A stretch of 64,000 bases of DNA from Dyadobacter soli (GTDB lineage Bacteria; Bacteroidota; Bacteroidia; Cytophagales; Spirosomataceae), in NCBI RefSeq assembly GCF_900101885.1, contig NZ_FNAN01000005.1, forward strand, positions 285,533 through 349,532, read 5' to 3'. Of the stretch, positions 1-8,388 are shown in pieces. The notes beneath the pieces are model-generated. The model worked only from the letters and a program-made list of their open reading frames with translations. It was not told the DNA's origin and searched no databases. A program made the translations under genes and the position numbers. Numbering within the stretch: position 1 is the stretch's first letter; every line of letters begins with the position of its first letter.

Positions 1-1
1 T

Positions 2-1054
2 TATTGGAACAATGCACAGTTTCCCAAGCACATTGTTCCGCTTATGGCGAAGCTCGATATCTGCGGCCTTACCTACCAGGGTTATGGCTGCGCAGGGCGT
101 TCCGCATTGTTGGAAGGTTTCATCGCGATGGAAATGGCACGCATCGACTCGTCCATCTCTACATTCTTTGGTGTGCACAGCGGCCTGGCGATGGGCTCCA
201 TTTACCTCTGCGGTTCGGAACAGCAGAAGCAACAATGGCTGCCGGTCATGCAACGTATGGAGCTGATCGGTGCATTCGGCCTTACCGAGCCGGAAGTGGG
301 TTCGGGTGCTGCGGGCGGCCTCACGACTACTTGCAAACGCGAAGGCGACGAATGGGTCATCAACGGCCAGAAGAAGTGGATAGGCAATGCCACTTTCTCC
401 GACATTACGATTATCTGGGCACGCGATCTGGCCGACAACCAGGTGAAAGGATTTATCGTGCGGAAAGAAAACCCCGGTTTCAAAGCGGAGAAAATGGAAG
501 ATAAAATGGCGCTGCGTACCGTGCAGAATGCATTGATCACCCTCACCGACTGCCGCGTGCCGGAAGCCGACCGCCTTCAAAACGCGAATTCATTCAAGGA
601 TACCGCCAACGTCCTCCGTATGACGCGTGCGGGTGTGGCCTGGCAGGCGGTCGGGTGCGGGCGCGGCGCGTACGAGCTGGCATTGAAATACACGATGGAA
701 AGAAAACAATTCGGCCGTCCGATAGCAGGGTTTCAGTTGGTGCAGGACTTGCTGGTGACCATGCTCGGTGATCTAACGGCCATGCAAACGATGGTGTACA
801 GGCTATCCCAATTGCAGGATGCGGGCGATTTGGCGGATGAGCACGCGTCGCTCGCGAAAGTATTTTGCACGCTGCGTATGCGCTCGATCGTCGATCACGC
901 ACGCGAGCTTTTCGGCGGCAACGGCATATTGCTCGAATACGACATCGCACGCTTCGTCGCGGATGCCGAGGCCATTTACTCGTACGAAGGCACGAAAGAA
1001 ATCAATTCGCTGATCGTCGGGCGGGCCATTACGGGGGAAAGTGCATTCGTATAG
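2..1054 (+). CDS. Acyl-CoA dehydrogenase, glutaryl-CoA dehydrogenase-like (5' end outside window)
   Basis: The reading frame is open from base 2, so the true start lies upstream of the window. The visible 350 residues hold most of an acyl-CoA dehydrogenase, an FAD flavoenzyme that oxidises acyl-CoA at the alpha-beta bond. The middle domain has the family pattern FGLTEPEVGS followed by the beta-domain segment with KKWIGNA. The C-terminal helical domain has RMTRAGVAWQAVG, KQFGRPIAGFQ, FGGNGI and YEGTKEI. The start of the visible part (PKHIVPLMAKLDICG) is typical of the glutaryl-CoA dehydrogenase-like branch, but the substrate cannot be fixed from sequence alone. The gene ends at a strong bidirectional terminator. 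Confidence 0.93.
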   Translation, partial: YWNNAQFPKHIVPLMAKLDICGLTYQGYGCAGRSALLEGFIAMEMARIDSSISTFFGVHSGLAMGSIYLCGSEQQKQQWLPVMQRMELIGAFGLTEPEVGSGAAGGLTTTCKREGDEWVINGQKKWIGNATFSDITIIWARDLADNQVKGFIVRKENPGFKAEKMEDKMALRTVQNALITLTDCRVPEADRLQNANSFKDTANVLRMTRAGVAWQAVGCGRGAYELALKYTMERKQFGRPIAGFQLVQDLLVTMLGDLTAMQTMVYRLSQLQDAGDLADEHASLAKVFCTLRMRSIVDHARELFGGNGILLEYDIARFVADAEAIYSYEGTKEINSLIVGRAITGESAFV

Positions 1055-1059
1055 CATAG

Positions 1060-1085
1060 AAAAGGGCAGTCAAGCTGCCCTTTTT
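1060..1085. terminator. Bidirectional rho-independent terminator
   Basis: A perfect 10-bp stem (AAAAGGGCAG / CTGCCCTTTT) with a 5-nt loop has A- and T-runs on its two sides. It lies between two convergent genes and can serve both strands. Confidence 0.85.
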
Positions 1086-1089
1086 AGTG

Positions 1090-2460
1090 TCATTTGAGTG
1101 TTCCGGCCTTCATTTCGTTGAGATCCTTTTCCATCGAAACCCACGACATACCGGTTACTTTTTGTGCCTCCACGGCTTTGGCCTGCCATTCGATCGCCTC
1201 GTCTTTCCGGCCAAGTTTGTAAAGTAAGTGTGCGTAAGTGTCAAAGTAAGCAGGATTACCCAGCGGCATGTGATGTTTATCCCTGCGCAATTCTTCATGC
1301 CATTCTATCGATCGTTTGGACCACATTAATGCACGTTCCAGATCGCGTGGTTTATTATTAAGCAGATAGAATTGCCACGCATGGTTATTCAATTCCATTT
1401 GGTACTGTTGAGACGGCGGTGCAAACCGGACGGCCTGTTTTTCACCGGCAGGCCCCAGGGGTGTCTGATCGGCAAGATTCTTTTGCAGTGCCGCCTGATC
1501 CATTCTTTTAAGCGAGTCAACACTGAGCAGGAGATGATTCTGTTCAAGGAAATGCCGGCATTCCATGAAATAGTTGGCAGTGTCCTTTACTTGCTGATAA
1601 TACCATATCATGTTTCGCCGGAAATGAAGATTGCCCAGCATATAATTTTCACGATAAGTTTGCTGGGTATAATTTGAAGCCTGAAAAGCTAATTGCTGAT
1701 CTTTGATATCAACAGCCTTTTTCAATGTACTTCCTATGATACCATTATTGAATGCGACTGCTTCGCCCGGGGAAACGGATTTGTACAAACTATCTATCAT
1801 GGAACGCGGCACGAGTGCCTGCACCAGCTTATATGCGCGGCTGTCCATTGTCGGCCCCTGCTGATAGATGAATTTAACTACCTGGAAGTTTTTGATCGAA
1901 TCGACCGGTAGTTTACCAACATATTCATCGAGCAAATCGGATGTCGGCATGTTAACTTCCCGACGTTTTTGAATATATGCTTTTAAAAACGCAGCCGACC
2001 TTTCACCGTTTTGATATTCCTTTTCGAAATCGCTGAGTTGTTTGCCGCCTTTTCGGCCAAGCGCGATTTGTGCAAAATCGAGATAGGCCTTGGAATGGCT
2101 CGTGGAGCCGTTAAAACGATGAAGGATATTGCCTTCCGCATCAACATAGAGTGAAACCGACGCACCTTTAACCTGAAATTTCTGAGCCAGATTCCGGCCG
2201 TTATCGGTCTCTACATTGCTTCGGATGGCGATGAAATTCTTTTGGTAAACATCTTTAAGATCAGCGCTGCTGAAACCCTTGGAAGCGACATCGTTGCAAT
2301 GCGTGCAATCATTGCTTTCAAGATGTATAAAAATAAGCTTTCGCTCTTTTTTTGCTGTTTTAGAAAGCGATTCCCACGAGGTATTACTGTCGATGAATGT
2401 AATTTGACCGCGGCTTTGAAACGAAATGATCAGCGCAAATGCCAGTACAATTTGCTTCAT
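1090..2460 (-). CDS. Secreted thioredoxin-fold protein (DUF255/thioredoxin-like)
   Basis: The protein has 456 residues and a cleavable signal peptide (about 1-19, ending SRGQ), so it is probably periplasmic. A thioredoxin-like domain follows (about 28-135). It has the redox motif C52-T-H-C55 after a beta strand (KLIFIHLES), and KGASVSLYVDAEGN fits the cis-Pro strand region, although a Val stands where Pro is usual. The remaining 300 residues are alpha-helical and probably TPR-like, ending in a segment (YAHLLYKLGRKDEAIEWQAKAVE) that resembles a TPR unit. The likely role is thiol-disulfide handling of envelope proteins. Partner and substrate are unknown. The gene is transcribed alone. Confidence 0.75.
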   Translation of the reverse strand: MKQIVLAFALIISFQSRGQITFIDSNTSWESLSKTAKKERKLIFIHLESNDCTHCNDVASKGFSSADLKDVYQKNFIAIRSNVETDNGRNLAQKFQVKGASVSLYVDAEGNILHRFNGSTSHSKAYLDFAQIALGRKGGKQLSDFEKEYQNGERSAAFLKAYIQKRREVNMPTSDLLDEYVGKLPVDSIKNFQVVKFIYQQGPTMDSRAYKLVQALVPRSMIDSLYKSVSPGEAVAFNNGIIGSTLKKAVDIKDQQLAFQASNYTQQTYRENYMLGNLHFRRNMIWYYQQVKDTANYFMECRHFLEQNHLLLSVDSLKRMDQAALQKNLADQTPLGPAGEKQAVRFAPPSQQYQMELNNHAWQFYLLNNKPRDLERALMWSKRSIEWHEELRRDKHHMPLGNPAYFDTYAHLLYKLGRKDEAIEWQAKAVEAQKVTGMSWVSMEKDLNEMKAGTLK

Positions 2461-2626
2461 TATTTGTAGGGGTTGATGAGGTTTTTCAAATGTAATTCAA
2501 ATTTTGTAACCGTTTGTTAAAATAATGTAAATCTCAATAGCGCATTGTAATTCGAAAAAGCCGGTTACAACTGTTTTTGTAAATAGAGTGTCTCATTTTC
2601 AATTCACTTACACCATTCCCTGACCC

Positions 2627-2995
2627 ATGAAAAAACTTCTGCTCTTCTTCTCCCTGATACTGGTATTTTCCTGCAAAGACAAAACCGTTTCCTCAACCTT
2701 GGAAGTCTGCGGTGTGAAAGATCCTGTCCGTAATTTGCCCTGGCTGAAAGCGAAGATCGATTCTTCGAAATCCAAAAAAGCCGCTGAAATGCTGACCATA
2801 ACGCTCGCTAAAATCAAGGGTGAAACTGTTTTCAATTATAGCACGGTCTATATGTCGTGCATTGGTTGTGTGGCGTTCCACTGCGACGGTACCCGCCTCG
2901 ATCCCAAGAAATATACCCCTCAGGAAATGCAGGATTATATGAATACAATTCTGGGCGACGGCACCCGGGGCCCGGTAATTTGGCCTGAGAAATAG
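2627..2995 (+). CDS. Small putative lipoprotein, unknown function
   Basis: The protein has 122 residues with a short charged N-terminus, a hydrophobic stretch and a lipobox ending in Cys16 (LVFSC), so it is predicted to be a lipoprotein. The mature part has a clustered cysteine pattern (MSCIGCVAFHC) and a preceding EVCGV, which could bind metal or form disulfides. I do not recognise a family. It is divergent from the thioredoxin-like gene, and the two may share the AT-rich promoter region at 2461-2626. Confidence 0.65.
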   Translation: MKKLLLFFSLILVFSCKDKTVSSTLEVCGVKDPVRNLPWLKAKIDSSKSKKAAEMLTITLAKIKGETVFNYSTVYMSCIGCVAFHCDGTRLDPKKYTPQEMQDYMNTILGDGTRGPVIWPEK

Positions 2996-3033
2996 CCTCC
3001 ATTCTTGCCTTTAAGTACGGTCCGGCGTAATTT

Positions 3034-3507
3034 GTGCCGCTCAACCTAACCGCCACAAACGTGCAGGCACCATTAACCATCCGTCGGGCATCGGCGGCCG
3101 ACCGCGAGATCATCTATCAAATGATATGCGGCCTTGAAAATATGCCTATCAACCGCCCGGGCTTCGATGCAGCTTTTGACCGGAACATCACAAGCCCACA
3201 TATCAGCTATTTCCTCGCCGAAACCGGTGAAAAGCCGGTCGGGATGGTGAGCTGCCATATTCAGCCGCTGCTGCATCACGCGGCCTTGGTTGCGGAGATT
3301 CAGGAAATGTACGTGGAGCCCGAATACCGTTCGCAAAAGGTCGGAAATGCTTTAATGGAGCACGTTACCGCATTCGCGAAAGGCGAGGGCGCTATTCAGA
3401 TGGAGGTTACCTCACGCGCTACACGAGAGCAAGCACACAGGTTCTACCAGCGCGAGGGCTTTGAAAAGTCGCATGTGAAGCTGGTCAGATATTTTAAAAA
3501 CACATAA
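3034..3507 (+). CDS. GNAT-family N-acetyltransferase
   Basis: The protein has 157 residues and starts at GTG, as no ATG is available upstream in frame. It has the GNAT fold order: an N-terminal strand (LTIRRASAADREIIYQMI), the central strand VAEIQEMYVEPEYRSQKVGNALM, which carries the acetyl-CoA pyrophosphate-binding Q/RxxGxA motif, and the C-terminal ATREQAHRFYQREGFE. Acceptor substrate unknown. A terminator follows directly after the stop. Confidence 0.85.
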   Translation: MPLNLTATNVQAPLTIRRASAADREIIYQMICGLENMPINRPGFDAAFDRNITSPHISYFLAETGEKPVGMVSCHIQPLLHHAALVAEIQEMYVEPEYRSQKVGNALMEHVTAFAKGEGAIQMEVTSRATREQAHRFYQREGFEKSHVKLVRYFKNT

Positions 3508-3540
3508 AAAAGCGCCGGACCAACGTCCCGGCGCTTTTTG
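3505..3540. terminator. Rho-independent terminator
   Basis: The stem AAAAAGCGCCGG / CCGGCGCTTTTT flanks a short loop and overlaps the GNAT stop codon. A- and T-runs on both sides allow termination of the convergent downstream gene as well. Confidence 0.85.
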
Positions 3541-3576
3541 CATTACCCTAAACCTTCAACTATTACCTTTAATATC

Positions 3577-3957
3577 TTAGAATCTGCCTCTGTGGCGACC
3601 ATCGCGTGACCAGCGGTCGCGGTCGCGGCTAAGACGGCGGGTGTCCGACATCAGCTCGTGCAGGTCATTGCGGAGAATTCTCTCCTCACGGTTCGACAAC
3701 CGGCCGTGGCGGGCGAAAAGCCGTTCCTTATCCGCTATGTTATCGTAGCGGTTCATGAGCATGCTGGCCTCACGGGAAGTGAGCGCGCCCCATTGCACAC
3801 CATTGGCTATATTTTGTCGCGCTTCTCTTTGAAGTCTGTTGATGTCCGACATTCTTTCGTGGCTGTAACCACCACGATCATGACGGGGACCATATTGGGC
3901 GGAAGCATTGGTGAATCCTAATGCGAGAACCACTGCGGCAAAAAGTATCTTTTTCAT
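3577..3957 (-). CDS. Secreted Arg/Asp-rich small protein, unknown function
   Basis: The protein has 126 residues with a clear signal peptide (about 1-20, cleavage after ASA). The mature protein is very rich in Arg and Asp (RHDRGG, RDRDRWSRDGRHRGRF) with a helical middle (INRLQREARQNIANGVQWGALTSREASMLMNRYDNI). It is probably periplasmic. The composition resembles small envelope-stress proteins, but I cannot name a family. Confidence 0.6.
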   Translation of the reverse strand: MKKILFAAVVLALGFTNASAQYGPRHDRGGYSHERMSDINRLQREARQNIANGVQWGALTSREASMLMNRYDNIADKERLFARHGRLSNREERILRNDLHELMSDTRRLSRDRDRWSRDGRHRGRF

Positions 3958-4068
3958 AACCCAAAAGTTTTAAGTTTCGTGGGTTAGAGGGCTACCTGCC
4001 GCAGAGGTTTAAATGGGGTTTGTTAACGATTGTTAAGCGAAAATGAAGGAATTTTAATCATTTGAAAA

Positions 4069-4803
4069 TCAGCTGGCAATCGCCACGCGAATGACTTCCT
4101 GGGCCTCACTCAAAATCTCTTCCGCTTTTCTACCGGCTGGCTCGATACCCGGCAGCACCGTAAAACTCAGCTTTGCGAAAGATTTCAGGGGAAATATGCC
4201 CTTGGGATTGAAAGCGCCTGTCCCATTAATAGCTACTGGAACGATGAGCGCGTCGGGGGCCCTTTTGAGCAGGGTAGCGACGCCGCCGGGCTGGAATGCC
4301 TTCATATCGCCGCTGGCCGTGCGGGTACCCTCGGGGAAAATAATGGCAGACGCTTTTTCGTCCTGGATCAGCTTACCGAGACGTGCGATTTCGGTAATGG
4401 CCTGCTTGCCGTCTTTCCGGTTGATGAGCGCCGCGCCGCTTTTGCGCAGGTTGTAGGAAATGCTTGGAACGCCTTTCGCGAGCTCTATTTTGGAAACAAA
4501 TCGCGGGCTGTATTTCCGCATGAACCAGTACACAGGGGAAATGTCGTAGCTGCTCTGGTGGTTGGCTACGAATATGAGTGGCCGGTTGTCCGGCAACTGG
4601 GCAAGGTTTTTGAGCTTGATACTGGCGCCGGTCAGATAGAGTCCGAAGGTGAGCGAAAAATTGAGCCAGTCGACCGACACTTTGTGCGCCTTTTTACCAA
4701 AGACGTTGAATGCGATGACCTGTATAACGTGGAAAATCAGGAGTGTGAGGCCGAAGTGAATCAGGTAAAGGATACTCAGAACGTAGTCGAGGATTTTTCT
4801 CAT
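4069..4803 (-). CDS. plsC: 1-acyl-sn-glycerol-3-phosphate acyltransferase (PlsC family)
   Basis: The protein has 244 residues. An N-terminal membrane helix (about 8-35) is followed by the acyltransferase domain with the catalytic NHx4D motif at N81-H82...D87 (NHQSSYD), the glycerol-phosphate-binding FPEGTR at 156-161, and a later VPVAINGTG block. It should move an acyl group to lysophosphatidic acid at the inner membrane to give phosphatidic acid. It is divergent from an acyl-ACP desaturase, so both genes at this promoter region (4804-4944) deal with membrane lipid acyl chains. A role with another lysolipid, such as ornithine lipid, is possible. Confidence 0.88.
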   Translation of the reverse strand: MRKILDYVLSILYLIHFGLTLLIFHVIQVIAFNVFGKKAHKVSVDWLNFSLTFGLYLTGASIKLKNLAQLPDNRPLIFVANHQSSYDISPVYWFMRKYSPRFVSKIELAKGVPSISYNLRKSGAALINRKDGKQAITEIARLGKLIQDEKASAIIFPEGTRTASGDMKAFQPGGVATLLKRAPDALIVPVAINGTGAFNPKGIFPLKSFAKLSFTVLPGIEPAGRKAEEILSEAQEVIRVAIAS

Positions 4804-4944
4804 TCTTATTTTTTCTGCAAAAATAGTCGAAATCTGTTTTGGTTACTCCAAATTCTAAAATGCGAAATGACAATAGTCATTCAAAACTTACGTATTATTC
4901 GCGTTATTTGTAAAATAGTCAATAGTGTTTAAAATCGAGATAAA

Positions 4945-5934
4945 ATGGATATTACGCTTTCAGCCGAAAGGCTTGAAGTAATGAAACATATAGGCAAAGA
5001 CCTGGACGGGCTGATAGGAGAGTACCTGAAACCGATTGACGAAAACTGGCAACCGGCTGACTTCCTGCCTGATGCAACGCGGGAGAATTTTTTGCATGAG
5101 GTGAAGCTTTTGCAAGAAAGTTGCCGCGACCTGCCTTATGACTACATTGCTGTGCTGATCGGCGATACGATTACCGAAGAAGCATTGCCTACTTACGAAT
5201 CCTGGCTGGTGGACGTGATCGGTATCAACCAGGTCGACGAGCCCGAATCGGGCTGGGTGAAATGGGTACGTGCCTGGACGGCAGAGGAGAACCGTCATGG
5301 TGACCTCCTGAACAAATATTTGTACCTGTCCGGCCGCGTGAACATGCGGGCGATGGAGGTTTCTACGCAGTATCTGATCGCCGACGGTTTCGATATCGGT
5401 ACCGACCGCGACCCTTATCGCAATTTCATTTATACCTCATTTCAGGAACTCGCGACCAACGTTTCGCACCGTCGCACGGCTACGCTCGCGAAGAAATTCG
5501 GTAACCCGCATTTGTCGAAAATATGCGGTGTGATCGCTTCCGACGAAATGCGCCATGCGAAAGCTTACAAGACTTTTGTAACCCGCATTCTCGAAGTAGA
5601 TCCTTCCGAGCTGATGCTGGCACTGGAAGATATGATGCGGAAAAAGATCGTAATGCCCGCGCATTTTATGCGGGAAACCGGCGTCAAAATGGGCGAGACC
5701 TTCTCGCACTTCTCCGACGCCGCGCAACGCCTGGGCGTGTACACGACGCTGGATTATATCAATATCCTCGAAGACCTGCTCAACGAGTGGAATATCGGTT
5801 CCGTACGTGATATCAATGAAAAAGCGGAAAAAGCAAGAGACTATCTCATGGCACTTCCCGCACGTCTCCGAAGAATCGCCGACCGCACCCGCATCCCGGA
5901 TCTGGCGTATGAATTTAGTTGGATAAGTAGGTAA
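4945..5934 (+). CDS. Acyl-ACP desaturase (soluble di-iron, DesA/stearoyl-ACP type)
   Basis: The protein has 329 residues, a normal length for the family. It carries the two iron-binding E-x-x-R-H motifs: EENRH around 114-118 and DEMRH at 200-204. The extra Glu ligands appear in ITEEALPTY (about 79) and FQELAT (about 168). It is expected to introduce a cis double bond into acyl-ACP, using ferredoxin-type electrons, in the cytosol. The divergent plsC gene fits a membrane-lipid role. The stop lies at the edge of a long repeat block that separates it from the next, convergent gene. Confidence 0.92.
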   Translation: MDITLSAERLEVMKHIGKDLDGLIGEYLKPIDENWQPADFLPDATRENFLHEVKLLQESCRDLPYDYIAVLIGDTITEEALPTYESWLVDVIGINQVDEPESGWVKWVRAWTAEENRHGDLLNKYLYLSGRVNMRAMEVSTQYLIADGFDIGTDRDPYRNFIYTSFQELATNVSHRRTATLAKKFGNPHLSKICGVIASDEMRHAKAYKTFVTRILEVDPSELMLALEDMMRKKIVMPAHFMRETGVKMGETFSHFSDAAQRLGVYTTLDYINILEDLLNEWNIGSVRDINEKAEKARDYLMALPARLRRIADRTRIPDLAYEFSWISR

Positions 5935-5938
5935 AAAG

Positions 5939-6228
5939 ACCGCCGACCGCTGACCGCCGATTTTATGTGTAGCTAGTGGGACCGCTGACGGCCGACCGCT
6001 GACCGCCGATTTTATGTGTAGCTAGTGGGACCACTGACGGCCGACCACCGACCGCCGATTTTATGTACAGCTAATATGAGATCGGCGGTCGGCCGTCGGC
6101 GGTCGATTTGACCCTAGTATTGCAATTACAAGAGATCGGCGGTCAGTGGTCGGCCGTCGGCGGTCGATTTGATCCTATATTGCATTCACATGAGATCGGC
6201 GGTCAGTGGTCGGCCGTCGGCGGTCACC
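5939..6228. repeat. Degenerate tandem repeats in two inverted halves
   Basis: The left half (5939-6075) has about three units with a 49-bp period, each made of GACCGCCGAC/GACCGCTGAC words followed by GATTTTATGTGTAGCTAGTGG. The right half (6078-6225) has three units with the reverse-complement words (GATCGGCGGTC, GTGGTCGGCCGTCGGCGGTC), spaced 54 and 60 bp. The halves form one large imperfect inverted repeat between two convergent genes. Open frames across it give repetitive GGQWSAVGG-type peptides that I take to be artefacts. Confidence 0.85.
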
Positions 6229-6233
6229 CCACA

Positions 6234-8225
6234 TTACTGCAACAACATCACCGCGCCACGCTTGTTAATCACCCTTCCCTTCGTCGAAATACCTTCGATT
6301 TCATACACGTAAGTTCCGGAAATGGCGGTGGCGCCTTTGAAAGAGCCGTCCCAGCCGGTGTTGAGCTGGTCGGTAAAGAATACGAGTTGCCCCCAACGGT
6401 TGTAAATGCGGAAGTAGCGGATCGACTCGATGTCGTTTACAACCGGTATAAGCACCTCATTTTTGCCGTCGCCGTTGGGAGAAAATGCAGTTGGAATAGC
6501 AATACTCTCCTGACGTTTAATGGAAAGGTTCACCGTCGCTGAGCCTGTACAACCCAAATCCGACGTAACATCTACGGTATAAGTCTGGTTTTCCCGCAAA
6601 ATGGCGATCGGACTCTTGATATTGGCGTCGTTCAACCCATCGGAAGGCGTCCAGAGAAACGTGGCCGCTGCATAGTTGATGATTTGCGGCGAATTTGCAT
6701 TCAGCTGAAATGGTACATTGTATTCGATGATCGCGTCGGGCGTTACATTCACCTCGATTTTCGGTGAAACACGGACCTGAACGGTGTCCGTTTGGGTACA
6801 AAATCCTTTGGTAGCCGTGATAATGTATCGCGTGGTAGCTTCCGGCGTTGCAACCGGTTCAAGCGCGCCTGCATTGTCCAGCCCGGTTTGGGGCAGCCAT
6901 GAAAAGGTCTGACCATTACTCGCCGTCGCCAGCGTTACCGATTGTCCTACGCAAAGGGTTGTATCGGGCATTGTATTGACGGTAATATCGCTGGTAAAAG
7001 TCACATTGACATTCTGGCCGGTAACACAACCATTATCGTCTTTGACATACACCCGGTATTTACCAACCGGCGCGCGAAAGACATTGGTTGCCTGGTAATT
7101 AACCGAGTCGATCGAATACCGGTAGGGCGAAATGCCCTCCGCTGCTGTGAGCGTAATGGTTCCATCCGTACCGGTATCGCAACTTCCGGATGCTACCTCG
7201 GCGGTGAGCTTGGGATTGCTCATGACAATCTTTTTGCTGTTGACGATCGCGTTGCCGCAAGCCTGGCTCGTAATCGTAAGCGTGACGTTTCGGGTGCCGC
7301 CCGTTGCCCAGCTCAACACATATGGCCCCATTCCCGAGCCGGAAATGACCTGCGCCCCATCCCAGTCCCATTTAAAATCATAACCCGTGCCCGGCGCCGG
7401 AATAGATCCGGTATATTTCACTTCGACCTGTTTAGCGGTGCCGCATACCGCACCCGGGGTGATGGCAAAGTCGGGGTAAGCATTGATACTCGCCTCAAAA
7501 CAGATTTCGGAGGCTGACTTGTTTACCTCCGCCTGCGAAAAGTACTTGCCGTGAAAAGCCAGGTAGGCAAAATTAGCTTCACCCGACTCGCAGGTTTCCA
7601 CATTGTCGTCCCTGAAAATATAAATTGGCGAGCCGGCTTTGCCCACATAGGTTTTGGACGCGTCGATGTAGGAGGCAAACAGGTTATTGTTCACATAAAC
7701 GTCCATTCTCCCCGTCGCGCCGTCGCGCGTGAAGGTGAGCAGATAGTAAGTCGAATTGTTAAAGAAGGGACATTCTCCGATGATGCCGTTCGGGTAAAAA
7801 TCCAGGCAGCGTTCTGTCCTTCCGGGGGTATTTTTGAAATAAATACCATCGTCGCGCGTTCCATTTGAGAAGTCGATGATCCGGGTCCACGTCTTACCCC
7901 AATCGGTTACTTTCAGGTAAAGTTGAATGGTGTAGGATTCCGAAACGAGGCCGTCGGTGTTGGGGTACGCTAGCCCCCAATTCGTGTTATTGTGATAGAT
8001 ACTACGTCTCCCGCCACAAGGCAACACATCTTCCAGAAACCTGCCGTGTGTGGTTGCGGCGCTGCAAGAGCCTGCTGCTTGCTGCGGTACAAGGTCGGGA
8101 CCGCATTCGGGTTGCGCTACGGTGAATTCGTTTTTGAAACGATAGGTATGCTTACCGGTCTGTGCCTGAGCGAAAGGCAGGAAAGAGCTGAAAAAAATGA
8201 GGATATATAAAGCGTTCCACTTCAT
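6234..8225 (-). CDS. Type IX-secreted multidomain surface protein (type B sorting domain)
   Basis: The protein has 663 residues with a signal peptide (1-21, ending FAQAQ). In order it has a LamG/concanavalin-like lectin region (about 80-250), a PKD-like domain (about 265-335), an SprB-like repeat (about 340-410, GISPYRYSIDS...DDNGCVTG), two Ig-like segments, and a C-terminal CHU_C/type B sorting domain. That last domain has the hallmark AFSPNGDGKNE, YNRWGQLVF and a final strand region. It is exported by the Sec pathway and then the type IX system, and is probably cell-surface attached. Carbohydrate or surface adhesion is likely, but no ligand is predictable. Confidence 0.9.
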   Translation of the reverse strand: MKWNALYILIFFSSFLPFAQAQTGKHTYRFKNEFTVAQPECGPDLVPQQAAGSCSAATTHGRFLEDVLPCGGRRSIYHNNTNWGLAYPNTDGLVSESYTIQLYLKVTDWGKTWTRIIDFSNGTRDDGIYFKNTPGRTERCLDFYPNGIIGECPFFNNSTYYLLTFTRDGATGRMDVYVNNNLFASYIDASKTYVGKAGSPIYIFRDDNVETCESGEANFAYLAFHGKYFSQAEVNKSASEICFEASINAYPDFAITPGAVCGTAKQVEVKYTGSIPAPGTGYDFKWDWDGAQVISGSGMGPYVLSWATGGTRNVTLTITSQACGNAIVNSKKIVMSNPKLTAEVASGSCDTGTDGTITLTAAEGISPYRYSIDSVNYQATNVFRAPVGKYRVYVKDDNGCVTGQNVNVTFTSDITVNTMPDTTLCVGQSVTLATASNGQTFSWLPQTGLDNAGALEPVATPEATTRYIITATKGFCTQTDTVQVRVSPKIEVNVTPDAIIEYNVPFQLNANSPQIINYAAATFLWTPSDGLNDANIKSPIAILRENQTYTVDVTSDLGCTGSATVNLSIKRQESIAIPTAFSPNGDGKNEVLIPVVNDIESIRYFRIYNRWGQLVFFTDQLNTGWDGSFKGATAISGTYVYEIEGISTKGRVINKRGAVMLLQ

Positions 8226-8334
8226 ATCGTTGCCTGCATACCGAACGTGAGCTTGAAATTGGGATTCAAAAGTAGTGTAAATACCGCTAAAACGATGCCA
8301 GCTTGCCGCTTTTTTGATACAACGGCTATGAAAC

Positions 8335-8364
8335 GGACCGGGCCCGCAAATGCAGGCCCGGTCC
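8335..8364 (-). terminator. Strong GC hairpin, probable terminator of the S41 protease gene
   Basis: A perfect 10-bp stem GGACCGGGCC / GGCCCGGTCC with a 10-nt loop lies just past the stop of the upstream minus-strand gene. The following T-run on the minus strand is short (GTTT), so termination may be weak. Confidence 0.55.
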
Positions 8365-8388
8365 AGACAACCATATGTATGTGAGAGA

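Noticed and set aside
594..950. Long antisense frames inside the GC-rich genes (for example opposite the acyl-CoA dehydrogenase, iolD, GMC and SusC genes)
   Set aside because: They are shadows of genes with strong motif support on the other strand and have no recognisable domains or plausible composition.
5939..6228. CRISPR array
   Set aside because: Units are degenerate, change orientation halfway, and the supposed spacers are near-identical to each other; no cas genes are present.
6108..6542. Open frame of 144 codons starting in the repeat block, with GGQWSAVGG repeats
   Set aside because: It is made by the repeat block and then runs antisense through the type B sorting domain of a well-supported gene; the repeated peptide is a translation of low-complexity DNA.
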